A stretch of DNA of 64,000 bases from Acidovorax sp. Leaf160 (GTDB taxonomy: Bacteria > Pseudomonadota > Gammaproteobacteria > Burkholderiales > Burkholderiaceae_C), in contig NZ_LMOV01000027.1 of the NCBI RefSeq assembly GCF_001424265.1, positions 1 through 64,000 of the forward strand, given 5' to 3'. The notes below the pieces were generated by a model. It ran no database searches, was not told the origin of the DNA, and saw only the letters and a program-made list of their open reading frames with translations. The position numbers were made by a program, and so were the translations under genes. Positions 25,645 to 34,979 of the stretch are shown in pieces. The first letter of the stretch is position 1. Every line of letters starts with the position of its first letter.

Positions 25645-28600
25645 ATGATCCCTCCCACGCCCCCCGCCGCCGGCGCGCACGACGCCGTGCCGGTTCCCGA
25701 CTTCGCGCGGCCGGGGCGGTCGTTTGCGGGATACAACGTGGCGGCGGTGCTGTACGAAGGCCCGCGCTCGGTGGTGCTGCGGTGTCGGCAGGCCGACGGC
25801 CAGCCGGTCGTCGTCAAGCTGCTGCGCTGCGAGCGGCTGGGCCCCGGCGAGGTGGCGCGCTTTCGGCGGGAATACGAGCTGTCGCGGCAGGTGTCGCACG
25901 AGCGCGTGGTCAGCGCCAGCGCCCTCGGCAGCCACGACGGGGTGCTGTTCATCGCCATGCCCGACGACGGCGCCGCTGCCCTGCGCGACTGGCTGCGCGC
26001 CGGGCCGCTGCCCATTGCGCAGGCGCTGGACATCGCACTGGCGGTGGTGGACGGGCTGGAGGCCATCCACCTGGGCAACATCGTGCACAAGGACGTCGCG
26101 CCCGGCAACATCATCGCCCGGCCCGGCGGCACCGTGCGGCTGATCGATTTCGGCATCGCGGCGAACGTGTCGGTCGAGCGCACGCAGGCCGTGAGCCTGC
26201 GCGAGCTGGAAGGCACGCTGTCCACCATGGCGCCGGAGCAGACCGGTCGCATGAACCGCGACCTGGACTACCGCGCCGACTTCTATGCACTGGGCGCCAC
26301 GCTCTACGAACTGTTGACCGGCGCACCGCCTTTCGGCGCCATCGACGACCCGCTGCGCGCGGTGCACGCCCATCTGACGCTGCTGCCGCCGCCCCTGCAG
26401 GCACGCTGCCCCGGGGCGCCCGCGCTGCTCGGCGCGCTGGTGGACCGGCTGCTGGCCAAGGAGCCCGAGTCGCGCTACCAGAGCCACCACGTGCTGCGCC
26501 GCGACCTGCAGCGCATCCGCGCGTCGCTGGAGGACCCGGCCGCGCTGCAGGGGCTGGTGCTGGCGCAGGGCGATCTGTCGGAGCGCTTCCAGACGGCGGG
26601 CCGGCTCTACGGCCGGGCGCCGGAGGTGCGCCGGTTGCTGGCCGCCTTCGATGCGGCGGCCGGCGGCGCCGCCCGGCTGGTCACCCTGGCGGGCGCGCCG
26701 GGCGTGGGCAAGACCGCCCTGGTGCAGGAAGTGCAGCGCACCCTGCTGGCGCGGCAGGGCCACATGGCCAGCGGCAAGTTCAACCAGTTCGGCCAGCCCG
26801 CGCCCTGCGCAGCCTTCGTGCAGGCGCTGGCGCAGCGCACCCGCCAGGTGCTGGCGCTGCCGCCCGACGAGCGCGGCTTCTGGAGCGCGCGGCTGCAGAC
26901 GCTGCTGGGCGCGAACCGGGCGCTGGCGCAGTCCACGCTGCCCGAGCTGATGGCGCTGCTCGATCCCGCCCTGCCGGACGAGCACATGCTCGGCCCGGTC
27001 GAATCCGAGAACCGGTTCGTGCGCACCATGCAGCTGTGCTTTGCCGGCCTCTGCAGCGCGCAGTCGCCCCTGCTCGTCTTCATCGACGACCTGCAGTGGA
27101 GCGACCGGCTCTCGCGCCGCCTGCTGCGGGAGCTGGTGCTCGACGACAGCCTGCGCCACCTGCTGGTGATCGGCGCCTACCGCGCGGACGAGGTCGTGGG
27201 CGACCACCCGCTGGTGCAGGACCTGGCCCTGCTGGCCGCGCAGGACGAAGCCCCGCAGGATCCGCCGCAGCCGCAGGATCGGGAGCCGTCCAGCACGGCA
27301 CCGGCACCGGCGCCTGCTGCGGCGCAGAGCCGCTACCTCGCGCTCCGGCTGGGGCCGCTGTCGCCCGGCGACGTGGCCCAGTGGTTGGCCGACGCCCTGC
27401 AGCGCCCCCAGCCCGAAGTGCAGGCGCTGGCGCAGCTGTGCCATGCGAAGACGGGCGGCAACCCCTTCTTCCTCGGCCGCTTCCTGCACGACCTGCACCA
27501 GCGCGGCCTGATCTGGCTCGACCGCGCCGGGCCCCGCTGGAGCTGGGACACTGACCGCATCCGCCACGAACATGTGGCCGACAACGTGGTGGCGCTGATG
27601 CTGGAACAGCTGCGCCGCCTGCCGCCCGATACCCGCGACGTGCTGGGCACCGCGGCCTGCCTGGGCAACCGGTTCGACCCGCACCTGCTGGGCGTGGCCA
27701 GCCTGCGCTCCACGCCCGCCGTGGCCCGCGCCCTGCACCCGGCGCTGGAGGCCGGGCTGGTGCTGCCGCGCGACGCCCGCTACAAATGGCTGCCGGTGCT
27801 GGACGCGCAGGAAAGCGAACAGGTGGAGGCCGAGTTCGCCTTCGCCCACGACCGCGTGCAGGAAGCGGCCTATCTCCTGTCGTCGGCCGAGACGCGGCCG
27901 GCCCTGCACCTGCGCATCGCCCGCCTGCTGCGCGATGCGCGGCCGGGGCAGCAGCCCGACTTCGCGGTGGTCAACCACTTCAACCTGGGCCAGGCGCTGC
28001 TGGAGTCGCCGGCCGAACGCGCCCTGCTGGCCGGCTACAACGCCCGCGCCAGCCAGCAGGCGGCCGAAGCCGCATCGTTCGACCTGGCCGCGCATTACGC
28101 GGCACAGGCCGTGGCGCTGGGCGATGCCGCCAGCTGGCTGACCGACCCGGCGGGCCTGCTGGCGCTGCATGTGCATGCCGCCCGCATGGCCGCCCTGACC
28201 GGCGACGCGGCCCGCATGGAGGCGTTGATCGACGCCGCGCTGCCGCATGCCGCCACGCCGCTGGACCGGGCGCGCCTGCTCGACGTGCGCATCGAATCGT
28301 TCTATGCCTCGGGCCGGCTCGACGACACGCTGGAACTGGGCCTCGGCGTGCTCGCGCTGCTGGGGGCCTCGCCCCCGGCGGCCGCCTCGCCCGCCGACGC
28401 GGTGCAGCTGGTGACCGACGTGCGTGCCGAGATCGAGGCGATCGGCTTCGACGCGCTGGCGGCGCGGCCCGTCATGACCGACGCGCTCTGCCTGCAGCAG
28501 CTGTCGGTGGTCGCCAAGATGACCGCGGCCGCCTACATCGCGCGGCCGGCGCTGCTGCCGCTGCTGACCGTGCTGCAGGTGCGGCTGATGGTGGCGAACG

Positions 28601-31344
28601 GCCATGCGCCGGTGGCGCTGTCGGCGTATTCGGTGATGGGCCTGATGGTGGCCGAATTCCTGCAGGACTACCCCTTCGGCTACCGGCTCGGCCGCCTGTC
28701 GATGGACCTGGTGGACCGCCAGGGCTGGCGCCATGTGCACGCGCACGCCGGCTTCTCGTTCAACGCCTTCCTGCGCCACTGGATCGAAGGCATCGCCAGC
28801 GGCCTGCCCGGGCTGATGGCGGTGCACCGCAACGGGCTGGAGACGGGCAACCTGCGCCATGCGGGGCTGGGCCTCTACGTGCATGGCTATCACGCGCTGC
28901 TGGCCGGCATGCCGCTGGCCGACCTGGAAGCGCAGCTCCAGGCCGATGCGGCCACGCTGCAGCGCATCCGCCAGCCGGTGGCGCACGACTACCTGGGCGC
29001 GCTGCTGGCGGTCGTGCGCGTGCTGCGCCGGCCCGCGCTGGAGGCCGAGCCGCTGGAGCAGCCCGCGGCCGGTTTCTCGGCCCGGGCGCTGGAGCAGACC
29101 TATGCCGCCCGCGCGGATCAGACGGGCGGCATGTTCCTGCACGCCTGGCAGTGCATGCTGCATGCGCTGGCCGGCCGCGCCGACGAGGCCGTGGCGGCCG
29201 GCGACGCGGCGCAGGCGCTGTTCGCCGCCGGGCGCGGCATGGTGATGGTGCCCTTCAGCGTGTTCTTCTCCGCCATGTCAGCGCCGCGCAGCGGCCGCGC
29301 CGATGCCGCCCCGCGCTGCAAGGCCGCGCTGCACCGTCTTGAGCTCTGGGCCCACACCTGCCCCGACGTGCAGCCGCTGGCGCACCTGCTGCGGGCCCGC
29401 ATGGGCGCCGGCGGCATCCGGCCGCCCGGCCCGCCCATCGACGTGGCGATGGAGATCGACGCCGCGCAGCGCAGCGCGCAGGCGCTGGACAACCTGTTCC
29501 TGCAGGCGCTGGTGCACTGGGCCGTGACCGAGCCTGCGATGCTGGCCTACCTGCCGCAAGCCGCCGCGCGCGCCGAGCAGGCGCAGGCCCGGGCGCTGTT
29601 CCTGCGCTGGGGAGCTCCTGCGCTCGCCGCGCTCATCGAGGACACCGCGCCGGCCACCGCCGGCCCGGCGCAGCGGTCCGCCTCGGTCGCGCTGCCGCGC
29701 GGCGCTGTGTCGGTGGCGCCCGGAGGTGCGCTCGACCTCTCCACGCTGATGAAGGCCGTGCAGGCCGTCACCGCCGAAATCGCGCTCGACGCGCTGCTGC
29801 ACCGCCTGCTGCAGGTGCTGCAGGAAAGCGCGGGCGCCAGCCGCGCGGCGGTGGTGCTGGGCGACGGCAGCCGCTCGGGCGCGGAATGGTCGCTGCGCGC
29901 CGACAGCGCGGGAGCGGCCGGGGCCGGGGCCGGCGCGCCCGCCGAAGGGCTGCCGCTGGAAGAGGCCGGCGCGCGCCTGCCGCTGGAAGTGCTGCGCACG
30001 GTGCTGCACCTGGGCGCGCCGGTGCTGATCCCCGACGTGGCGCAGGCGCATGTCTGGCGCCGGCTGCCGTATTTCGGCGGCCGTTCTGTGCGCTCGGTGC
30101 TCTGCGTGCCGCTGGTGCGCGTGGGCAGCACCCTGGGCGCGCTGTACCTGGAGAACGACGCCCTGCCCGGCGTGTTCTCGCAGGAGCGCATCGAATTCCT
30201 GGAGTTGCTGTCGGGCAACGTGGTCAACGCCATCGACAACGCCCGGCTCTATGCCCAGTGGCGGGGGCTGGCGCAGACGCTGGAGCAGCGCGTGGCCGAC
30301 CGCACCCGGGCGCTGGCCGAAAGCGAATCGCGGCTGCTCTCCATCCTGCACAACGCGCCGCTGCCGATGATCGTGACGCGGCTGGCCGACAACGCCTTCG
30401 TGTACGCCAACGAGCGCACGGCGCAGCTGGCCGGCATGGACCTGGCGGAGCTGATGGGCCGCGAGCCGCGCAGCCTCTACCGCAACCCCGGCGAGCGCGA
30501 ACGCATGATCGCGCAGTACCAGCGCGACGGCCTGCTGCGCGACTACGAGATCGGATTGATCGCCGCGCAGGGGCGCGAATTGTGGGTGTTGCTCTCCATG
30601 GTGCCCATCACCTATGACGGCGCGGCCTGCGCGCTGTCCACCATCGTCGACATCACCGAACGCAAGGCCATGGAAGACGCGCTGCGCGTGGCGGCCACCA
30701 CCGATGCGCTCACCGGCACCGCCAGCCGGCGCAACTTCATGGATCGCTCCCGGGTGGCCGTCGCCCAGGCGCGCCGGGCGGCCGCTGGCAGTGCCGCCGC
30801 AGCGCTGTCGATGGTGATGCTCGACGTGGACGACTTCAAGCTGGTCAACGACCGGTATGGCCATGCGGCGGGCGACGCCGTGCTGCGCGCCGTCACCGCC
30901 ACCTGCATGGCGCGGGTGCGGGCGGGCGATCTGGTCGGCCGGCTGGGCGGGGAGGAATTCGGCATCCTGCTGCCCGCCACCGCGCTGCACGAGGCCGAGT
31001 TGCTGGCCGAGGCCCTGCGCGCCGCCATCGCCGCGACCACCGTGGCGGTGGAGACGGTGGCGTCCGGCATGCGGCCGCCCACGCCGGCCCCGGTGCGGGT
31101 CACCGCGAGCTTCGGCGTCAGCACCCTGGCTGCCGGCGATACGCTGGACAGCCTGCTCGCACGGGCCGACGGCGGACTCTACCGCTCCAAGCAGCAGGGC
31201 CGCGACCGGGTGAGCAGCCTGCCCGCACCGCCTGTGCAGGACGCGCCGGGTGGCGGCAACGGCATGAACGAAGCGCAGGGCGCGGCCGGTGCGGCCGGTG
31301 CGCCCGGTACCGCCGGCAGCGCTGCGCCGCCCCCCTCGCCGTAG
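25645..31344 (+). CDS. Multidomain signalling protein: Ser/Thr kinase - AAA ATPase - GAF - PAS - GGDEF
   Basis: 1899 residues. Residues about 25-290 are a Ser/Thr kinase with Lys58 (VVVKLL), catalytic Asp150 (HKDVAPGN), Asp168 (DFG) and MAPEQ. A large ATPase follows with Walker A GVGKT around 350-357 and LLVFIDDLQWSD; the middle (about 700-1350) is helical, TPR-like. A GAF domain (about 1370-1530), a short coiled coil, a PAS domain (about 1560-1670) and a GGDEF domain complete it. The active site GGEEF (1768-1772) and inhibition site RAGD are intact, so cyclic di-GMP synthesis is expected. The same front end usually carries a histidine kinase in cyanobacterial and proteobacterial relatives. 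No membrane segment; monocistronic. Inputs unknown. Confidence 0.9.
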   Translation: MIPPTPPAAGAHDAVPVPDFARPGRSFAGYNVAAVLYEGPRSVVLRCRQADGQPVVVKLLRCERLGPGEVARFRREYELSRQVSHERVVSASALGSHDGVLFIAMPDDGAAALRDWLRAGPLPIAQALDIALAVVDGLEAIHLGNIVHKDVAPGNIIARPGGTVRLIDFGIAANVSVERTQAVSLRELEGTLSTMAPEQTGRMNRDLDYRADFYALGATLYELLTGAPPFGAIDDPLRAVHAHLTLLPPPLQARCPGAPALLGALVDRLLAKEPESRYQSHHVLRRDLQRIRASLEDPAALQGLVLAQGDLSERFQTAGRLYGRAPEVRRLLAAFDAAAGGAARLVTLAGAPGVGKTALVQEVQRTLLARQGHMASGKFNQFGQPAPCAAFVQALAQRTRQVLALPPDERGFWSARLQTLLGANRALAQSTLPELMALLDPALPDEHMLGPVESENRFVRTMQLCFAGLCSAQSPLLVFIDDLQWSDRLSRRLLRELVLDDSLRHLLVIGAYRADEVVGDHPLVQDLALLAAQDEAPQDPPQPQDREPSSTAPAPAPAAAQSRYLALRLGPLSPGDVAQWLADALQRPQPEVQALAQLCHAKTGGNPFFLGRFLHDLHQRGLIWLDRAGPRWSWDTDRIRHEHVADNVVALMLEQLRRLPPDTRDVLGTAACLGNRFDPHLLGVASLRSTPAVARALHPALEAGLVLPRDARYKWLPVLDAQESEQVEAEFAFAHDRVQEAAYLLSSAETRPALHLRIARLLRDARPGQQPDFAVVNHFNLGQALLESPAERALLAGYNARASQQAAEAASFDLAAHYAAQAVALGDAASWLTDPAGLLALHVHAARMAALTGDAARMEALIDAALPHAATPLDRARLLDVRIESFYASGRLDDTLELGLGVLALLGASPPAAASPADAVQLVTDVRAEIEAIGFDALAARPVMTDALCLQQLSVVAKMTAAAYIARPALLPLLTVLQVRLMVANGHAPVALSAYSVMGLMVAEFLQDYPFGYRLGRLSMDLVDRQGWRHVHAHAGFSFNAFLRHWIEGIASGLPGLMAVHRNGLETGNLRHAGLGLYVHGYHALLAGMPLADLEAQLQADAATLQRIRQPVAHDYLGALLAVVRVLRRPALEAEPLEQPAAGFSARALEQTYAARADQTGGMFLHAWQCMLHALAGRADEAVAAGDAAQALFAAGRGMVMVPFSVFFSAMSAPRSGRADAAPRCKAALHRLELWAHTCPDVQPLAHLLRARMGAGGIRPPGPPIDVAMEIDAAQRSAQALDNLFLQALVHWAVTEPAMLAYLPQAAARAEQAQARALFLRWGAPALAALIEDTAPATAGPAQRSASVALPRGAVSVAPGGALDLSTLMKAVQAVTAEIALDALLHRLLQVLQESAGASRAAVVLGDGSRSGAEWSLRADSAGAAGAGAGAPAEGLPLEEAGARLPLEVLRTVLHLGAPVLIPDVAQAHVWRRLPYFGGRSVRSVLCVPLVRVGSTLGALYLENDALPGVFSQERIEFLELLSGNVVNAIDNARLYAQWRGLAQTLEQRVADRTRALAESESRLLSILHNAPLPMIVTRLADNAFVYANERTAQLAGMDLAELMGREPRSLYRNPGERERMIAQYQRDGLLRDYEIGLIAAQGRELWVLLSMVPITYDGAACALSTIVDITERKAMEDALRVAATTDALTGTASRRNFMDRSRVAVAQARRAAAGSAAAALSMVMLDVDDFKLVNDRYGHAAGDAVLRAVTATCMARVRAGDLVGRLGGEEFGILLPATALHEAELLAEALRAAIAATTVAVETVASGMRPPTPAPVRVTASFGVSTLAAGDTLDSLLARADGGLYRSKQQGRDRVSSLPAPPVQDAPGGGNGMNEAQGAAGAAGAPGTAGSAAPPPSP

Positions 31345-31451
31345 GATTCGCCTGACGGGCGGCGCCATGCCCGCGTTCCATAATGGCTCGCACCGCCGGT
31401 GGCAGCGTCCGTTTTGCTGCCCGGCCGCCCACCGCCCATGCAAGGAGCTTC

Positions 31452-32075
31452 ATGAACGCACCCGCCCCCAAGCGCTTTTCGATGATCCGCGAGTTCCATC
31501 TCGCGGACTGGTTCACGCTGGGCAATGCCGTGTGCGGCGTCGGGGCGCTGTTCTCCTGCATGACCTATCTGGCGGCAGGCGACGTGCGGCACATCTACTT
31601 CGCGGCGGCGCTGGTGCTGGCCGCGCTGATCTTCGACGTGCTCGACGGGCGCATCGCCCGCTGGCGCCAGAAGTCGTCCGCCATGGGGCGCGAGCTGGAC
31701 TCGCTCGCCGACGTGATCTCCTTCGGCGTGGCGCCGGCCATCATCGCCTACGCCTGCGGCATGCAGGGCCTCTACGACCGCATCGTGCTGGCGTACTTCG
31801 TGGCCTGCGGCGTGTCGCGCCTGGCGCGCTACAACGTCACGGCCGAGACGCTTTCCGAAGGTTCCGGCAAGGTCAAGTATTTCGAGGGCACGCCCATTCC
31901 CACCTCCATCCTGCTGGTGGGTCTGCTGGCGCTGGCGGCGTCGGTGGGCGCGGTGGGCGATGCACTCTGGTTCGGAGAAGTGCGCATCGCCGGCTTCCTG
32001 CTGCATCCGCTGGTGCTGGTTTTCGCGATCTCCGGCTCGCTCATGATCAGCCGCATCCGCATTCCGAAGCTGTGA
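31452..32075 (+). CDS. pssA: CDP-alcohol phosphatidyltransferase, CDP-diacylglycerol-serine O-phosphatidyltransferase (PssA) type
   Basis: 207 residues with about six to eight membrane segments. The catalytic CDP-alcohol motif is complete: DGRIAR, then eight residues, G, E-L-D-S and D (DGRIARWRQKSSAMGRELD). The family joins a CDP-linked lipid with an alcohol in the inner membrane. The sequence reads most like bacterial type II phosphatidylserine synthase (HLADWFTLGNAVCG, YFEGTPIPTS), but phosphatidylcholine synthase-like members are not excluded. AAGGAG at 31442-31447 supports the ATG at 31452. It stands alone upstream of minCDE. Confidence 0.82.
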   Translation: MNAPAPKRFSMIREFHLADWFTLGNAVCGVGALFSCMTYLAAGDVRHIYFAAALVLAALIFDVLDGRIARWRQKSSAMGRELDSLADVISFGVAPAIIAYACGMQGLYDRIVLAYFVACGVSRLARYNVTAETLSEGSGKVKYFEGTPIPTSILLVGLLALAASVGAVGDALWFGEVRIAGFLLHPLVLVFAISGSLMISRIRIPKL

Positions 32076-32106
32076 CCGCGTCCCGCTGGGCGGAACGCTG
32101 CGCGAT

Positions 32107-32153
32107 GCTATTCATTTGATAGCTTGAACACCCCGAGAATCGGGCGCAGGCAC
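32107..32153 (+). repeat. Short dispersed hairpin element, copy 4
   Basis: GCTAT (32107-32111), 7 nt, ATAGC (32119-32123), 20 nt, GCGCAGG at 32144. A second small hairpin CCCGA/TCGGG (32132-32136 with 32140-32144, 3-nt loop) lies in the 20-nt part. Located between pssA and minC; may help end the pssA transcript although no U-run follows. Confidence 0.75.
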
Positions 32154-32323
32154 CTTCCCGGGGTCCGAGTCCGGCGCTCTGGCGCCGACGCAGCGCTGCA
32201 GGACACGTCCGGATGCAGCCCGCGCATCGGTGCCGGGTACACTTTGCGGCTTTCCGGCACCGCCCCTGGCACATGCCGCGCGCCACGCCGGTCCCTCTCA
32301 TCTTCCGCGCATCCACAAGCTCC

Positions 32324-33082
32324 ATGGCCGTTGACACGGCGGGCGCCGCCCGCACCAGCTTTGACCTCAAGAGCGCCCAGCTGCCCGTGGTGGCCGTCGC
32401 GCTGCGCACCACCGACGCCGCCGTGCTGGCCGCAGACCTGGCAGCGCGGCTGGCCGACGACCCCGAATTCTTCGACAACGACCCGGTGCTGATCGACCTG
32501 GCCGGCGTGCGCGATGCGGCCGAGCCGGTGGACTTCGAGGCGCTGACCGCATCGCTGCGGGCCCTGCACACCCAGCCCGTCGCCGCGCGCGGCGGCAGTC
32601 CCGAACAGATGGCGGCCGCGCTGGCTGCCGGCCTGGTAGCGGCGCCGGAGGCCGCCGCGGCCCGCGCTGCCGCACCGGTCGCCCCGGCCCGCGAGGTGGT
32701 GCGGGAAGTGGTGCGCGAGGTGGAGGTACCCGCCCCGGTACCGGTGGCCGGCCCGGCCACCGTGGTGGTGGACAAGCCGCTGCGCTCGGGCCAGCAGGTG
32801 TATGCGCGCGGCGGCGACCTGGTGGTGATGGCGGTGGTCAGCTTCGGCGCCGAGGTGATCGCCGACGGCAACATCCACATCTATGCGCCGATGCGCGGCC
32901 GGGCGATCGCCGGCGCGCGGGGCAATGCCGAGGCGCGCATCTTCAGCACCTGCCTGGAGCCGCAGCTGGTCTCCATCGCCGGCATCTACCGCACCACCGA
33001 AACCGAGCTGCCCGAGAACGTGCGCGGCAAGCCGGCCCAGGTGCGGCTCGAAGGCGAGAAGCTGCTCATCGAGCCGCTTTGA
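32324..33082 (+). CDS. minC: Septum-site determining protein MinC
   Basis: 252 residues from the ATG at 32324. The N-terminal FtsZ-inhibiting domain starts at about residue 12, and a Pro/Ala/Val-rich linker with [13 protein letters not shown] leads to the C-terminal beta-helix ([47 protein letters not shown]) that dimerises and binds MinD. MinC blocks FtsZ assembly away from mid-cell. Earlier in-frame starts exist but would add residues without family resemblance. It is 71 bp upstream of minD. Confidence 0.95.
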   Translation: MAVDTAGAARTSFDLKSAQLPVVAVALRTTDAAVLAADLAARLADDPEFFDNDPVLIDLAGVRDAAEPVDFEALTASLRALHTQPVAARGGSPEQMAAALAAGLVAAPEAAAARAAAPVAPAREVVREVVREVEVPAPVPVAGPATVVVDKPLRSGQQVYARGGDLVVMAVVSFGAEVIADGNIHIYAPMRGRAIAGARGNAEARIFSTCLEPQLVSIAGIYRTTETELPENVRGKPAQVRLEGEKLLIEPL

Positions 33083-33153
33083 AGCCCACCCCGATTTTTC
33101 GACTTAGAACCTATCCGTAGCTTCGGATCACCAACGCAGGGAATCAGCACACC

Positions 33154-33969
33154 ATGGCCAAAATCGTCGTCGTGACCTCCGGCAAGGGAGGCGTGGGCAA
33201 GACCACCACCAGTGCCAGTTTTGCATCGGGCCTGGCCCTGCGCGGCCACAAGACCGCCGTCATCGACTTCGACGTCGGCCTGCGCAACCTCGACCTGATC
33301 ATGGGCTGCGAGCGCCGGGTGGTCTATGACCTGATCAACGTCATCCAGGGCGAGGCCAACCTGAACCAAGCCCTCATCAAGGACAAGCAGTGCGACAACC
33401 TGTTCGTGCTGGCTGCCAGCCAGACGCGCGACAAGGACGCGCTGACGCAGGACGGCGTGGAGAAGATCCTGAACGACCTGGCGGCGATGGACTTCGAATA
33501 CATCGTCTGCGATTCCCCTGCCGGCATCGAGAGCGGTGCGCTGATGGCGATGCATTTCGCCGACGAGGCGCTGCTGGTGACCAACCCGGAAGTCTCCTCG
33601 GTGCGCGATTCCGACCGCATCCTGGGCATGCTGGGCAGCAAGACCAAGCGCGCCATCGAGGGCAAGGAGCCGATCAAGGAGCACCTGCTCATCACCCGCT
33701 ACAACCCCGGCCGTGTGCAGGACGGGCAGATGCTGAGCCTGGAGGACATCCAGGACATCCTGCGGATCGATCTGATCGGCGTGATCCCGGAATCGGAAAG
33801 CGTGCTGCAGGCCTCCAACCAGGGCACGCCGGCCGTGCACCTGCAGGGCTCGGACGTGTCCGAGGCCTACAAGGACGTGGTGGCCCGCTTCCTGGGCGAA
33901 GACAAGCCGCTGCGCTTCATCGATGCGCAGAAGCCCGGCTTCTTCAAGCGCATCTTCGGCGGGAGGTAA
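33154..33969 (+). CDS. minD: Septum-site determining ATPase MinD
   Basis: 271 residues. Deviant Walker [21 protein letters not shown] near residue 8, MinD/ParA switch segments [14 protein letters not shown] and [27 protein letters not shown], and a C-terminal amphipathic helix ([10 protein letters not shown]) for membrane binding. It recruits MinC to the membrane and oscillates with MinE. AGGGAAT precedes the ATG. Second gene of minCDE. Confidence 0.97.
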   Translation: MAKIVVVTSGKGGVGKTTTSASFASGLALRGHKTAVIDFDVGLRNLDLIMGCERRVVYDLINVIQGEANLNQALIKDKQCDNLFVLAASQTRDKDALTQDGVEKILNDLAAMDFEYIVCDSPAGIESGALMAMHFADEALLVTNPEVSSVRDSDRILGMLGSKTKRAIEGKEPIKEHLLITRYNPGRVQDGQMLSLEDIQDILRIDLIGVIPESESVLQASNQGTPAVHLQGSDVSEAYKDVVARFLGEDKPLRFIDAQKPGFFKRIFGGR

Positions 33970-33974
33970 CAGGC

Positions 33975-34241
33975 ATGGCATCGTTTCTCTCCTTCCTGCT
34001 CGGCGAAAAGAAGAAGACCGCCAGCGTCGCCAAGGAGCGGCTGCAGATCATCCTGGCGCACGAGCGCAACGGCCGCAACGCCGCCGAGCCCGACTACCTG
34101 CCGGCGCTGCAGCGCGAGCTGGTCGCCGTCATCTCGAAGTACGTGAAGATCAGCCCGGACGACCTGAAGGTGCACCTGGAGCGCCAGGACAACCTGGAAG
34201 TGCTCGAGGTGAAGATCGAGCTGCCCGACGCGGCGAAATAG
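33975..34241 (+). CDS. minE: Cell division topological specificity factor MinE
   Basis: 88 residues, normal length. N-terminal membrane-targeting and MinD-binding region ([31 protein letters not shown]), then the dimerisation domain ([22 protein letters not shown]). It stimulates MinD ATPase and drives pole-to-pole oscillation. Starts 5 bp after minD; its GGGAGG site lies in the last minD codons, so the two are coupled. Confidence 0.97.
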   Translation: MASFLSFLLGEKKKTASVAKERLQIILAHERNGRNAAEPDYLPALQRELVAVISKYVKISPDDLKVHLERQDNLEVLEVKIELPDAAK

Positions 34242-34256
34242 GCACAGCCCTCGCGC

Positions 34257-34283
34257 CGCTACAGGTCAAATCGGCCTGTAGCG
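34257..34283. terminator. Bidirectional hairpin between minE and the flavin reductase gene
   Basis: A 9-bp perfect stem CGCTACAGG/CCTGTAGCG (34257-34265 with 34275-34283), 9-nt loop, lies between two converging genes. The T-rich stretch TGCTATTATTTTT follows only after about 20 nt, so it may act as a weak terminator for minE. Part of it belongs to the short dispersed element at 34272-34321. Confidence 0.5.
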
Positions 34284-34321
34284 CCCGTGAATGCTGGGCT
34301 TGTTGCTATTATTTTTGATTT
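34272..34321 (-). repeat. Short dispersed hairpin element, copy 5 (minus strand, left arm decayed)
   Basis: Read on the minus strand: degenerate A+T-rich left arm, ATAGC (34309-34305), 20 nt, GCGCTACAGG from 34284 down. The stop codon (TAA) of the flavin reductase gene lies within the left arm. Confidence 0.65.
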
Positions 34322-34890
34322 TCGCTCGCCAGCTGCGGCGCGGCGCCCAGGGGCAGTTCGGCGTAGAACATGCCGCCGTGATAGAGCAGCGGCGAGACGC
34401 CCGCCAGGTGGCTGCAGCGCTCGACCTCGCCCACGAAGATGGTGTGGTCGCCCTCCACGTACTGGCTGCGGTTGAAGCACTCGAACACCGCCACGGCGCC
34501 TGCCAGCACCGGCGCGCCGGCCACGCCCGGCGCGTGGTCCACACCCGCGAACCGATCGATGCCGCGCGTGGCGAAGCGCTCGGCCAGAGCCTGCTGCCCG
34601 GCCGCCAACACGTTGATCGCGTAATGCGAGCCCGCTGCGAACGCCGCCAGCGACGACGCCCGGTGCGCCAGGCTCCACAGCACCAGCGGCGGATCGAGCG
34701 AAACCGAATTGAACGAGCTGGCCGTCATGCCCACCAGCGTGCCGTCGGGCGCGCGCGCGGTGACGATGGTCACGCCGGTGGCGAACATGCCCAGGGCGTC
34801 GCGGAACTCGCGCGGTGAAAAGCCCGGTGGACGGGCGGCGAGGGGAGCAGGCGTTGGGGAATTCACGGGTGGCGTGTGGCGGCGCGACAT
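34309..34890 (-). CDS. Flavin reductase-like protein (HpaC/DIM6-NTAB family)
   Basis: 193 residues. The split-barrel flavin-binding fold is clear: FRDALGMFATGVTIVTARAPDG, GMTASSFNSVSLDPPLVLWSL, YAINVLAAGQQALAERFA, and GDHTIFVGEVE near the C-terminus. Members use NAD(P)H to reduce FMN or FAD for a partner monooxygenase, or act directly on flavin-linked substrates. No monooxygenase is adjacent. The start at 34890 leaves a 24-residue Pro-rich head; a shorter start is not obvious. It is divergent from the alpha/beta-hydrolase gene across 89 bp, its stop codon within a short repeat element. Confidence 0.88.
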   Translation of the reverse strand: MSRRHTPPVNSPTPAPLAARPPGFSPREFRDALGMFATGVTIVTARAPDGTLVGMTASSFNSVSLDPPLVLWSLAHRASSLAAFAAGSHYAINVLAAGQQALAERFATRGIDRFAGVDHAPGVAGAPVLAGAVAVFECFNRSQYVEGDHTIFVGEVERCSHLAGVSPLLYHGGMFYAELPLGAAPQLASENQK

Positions 34891-34979
34891 GCGCGGCGGC
34901 AGGGAAAAGGGGGTGGGCTATTATGGTCCGGCGGCCCCGCCCCCACGGCGCGGGCCACCGGCTCCCCACTCTGTAGTCC

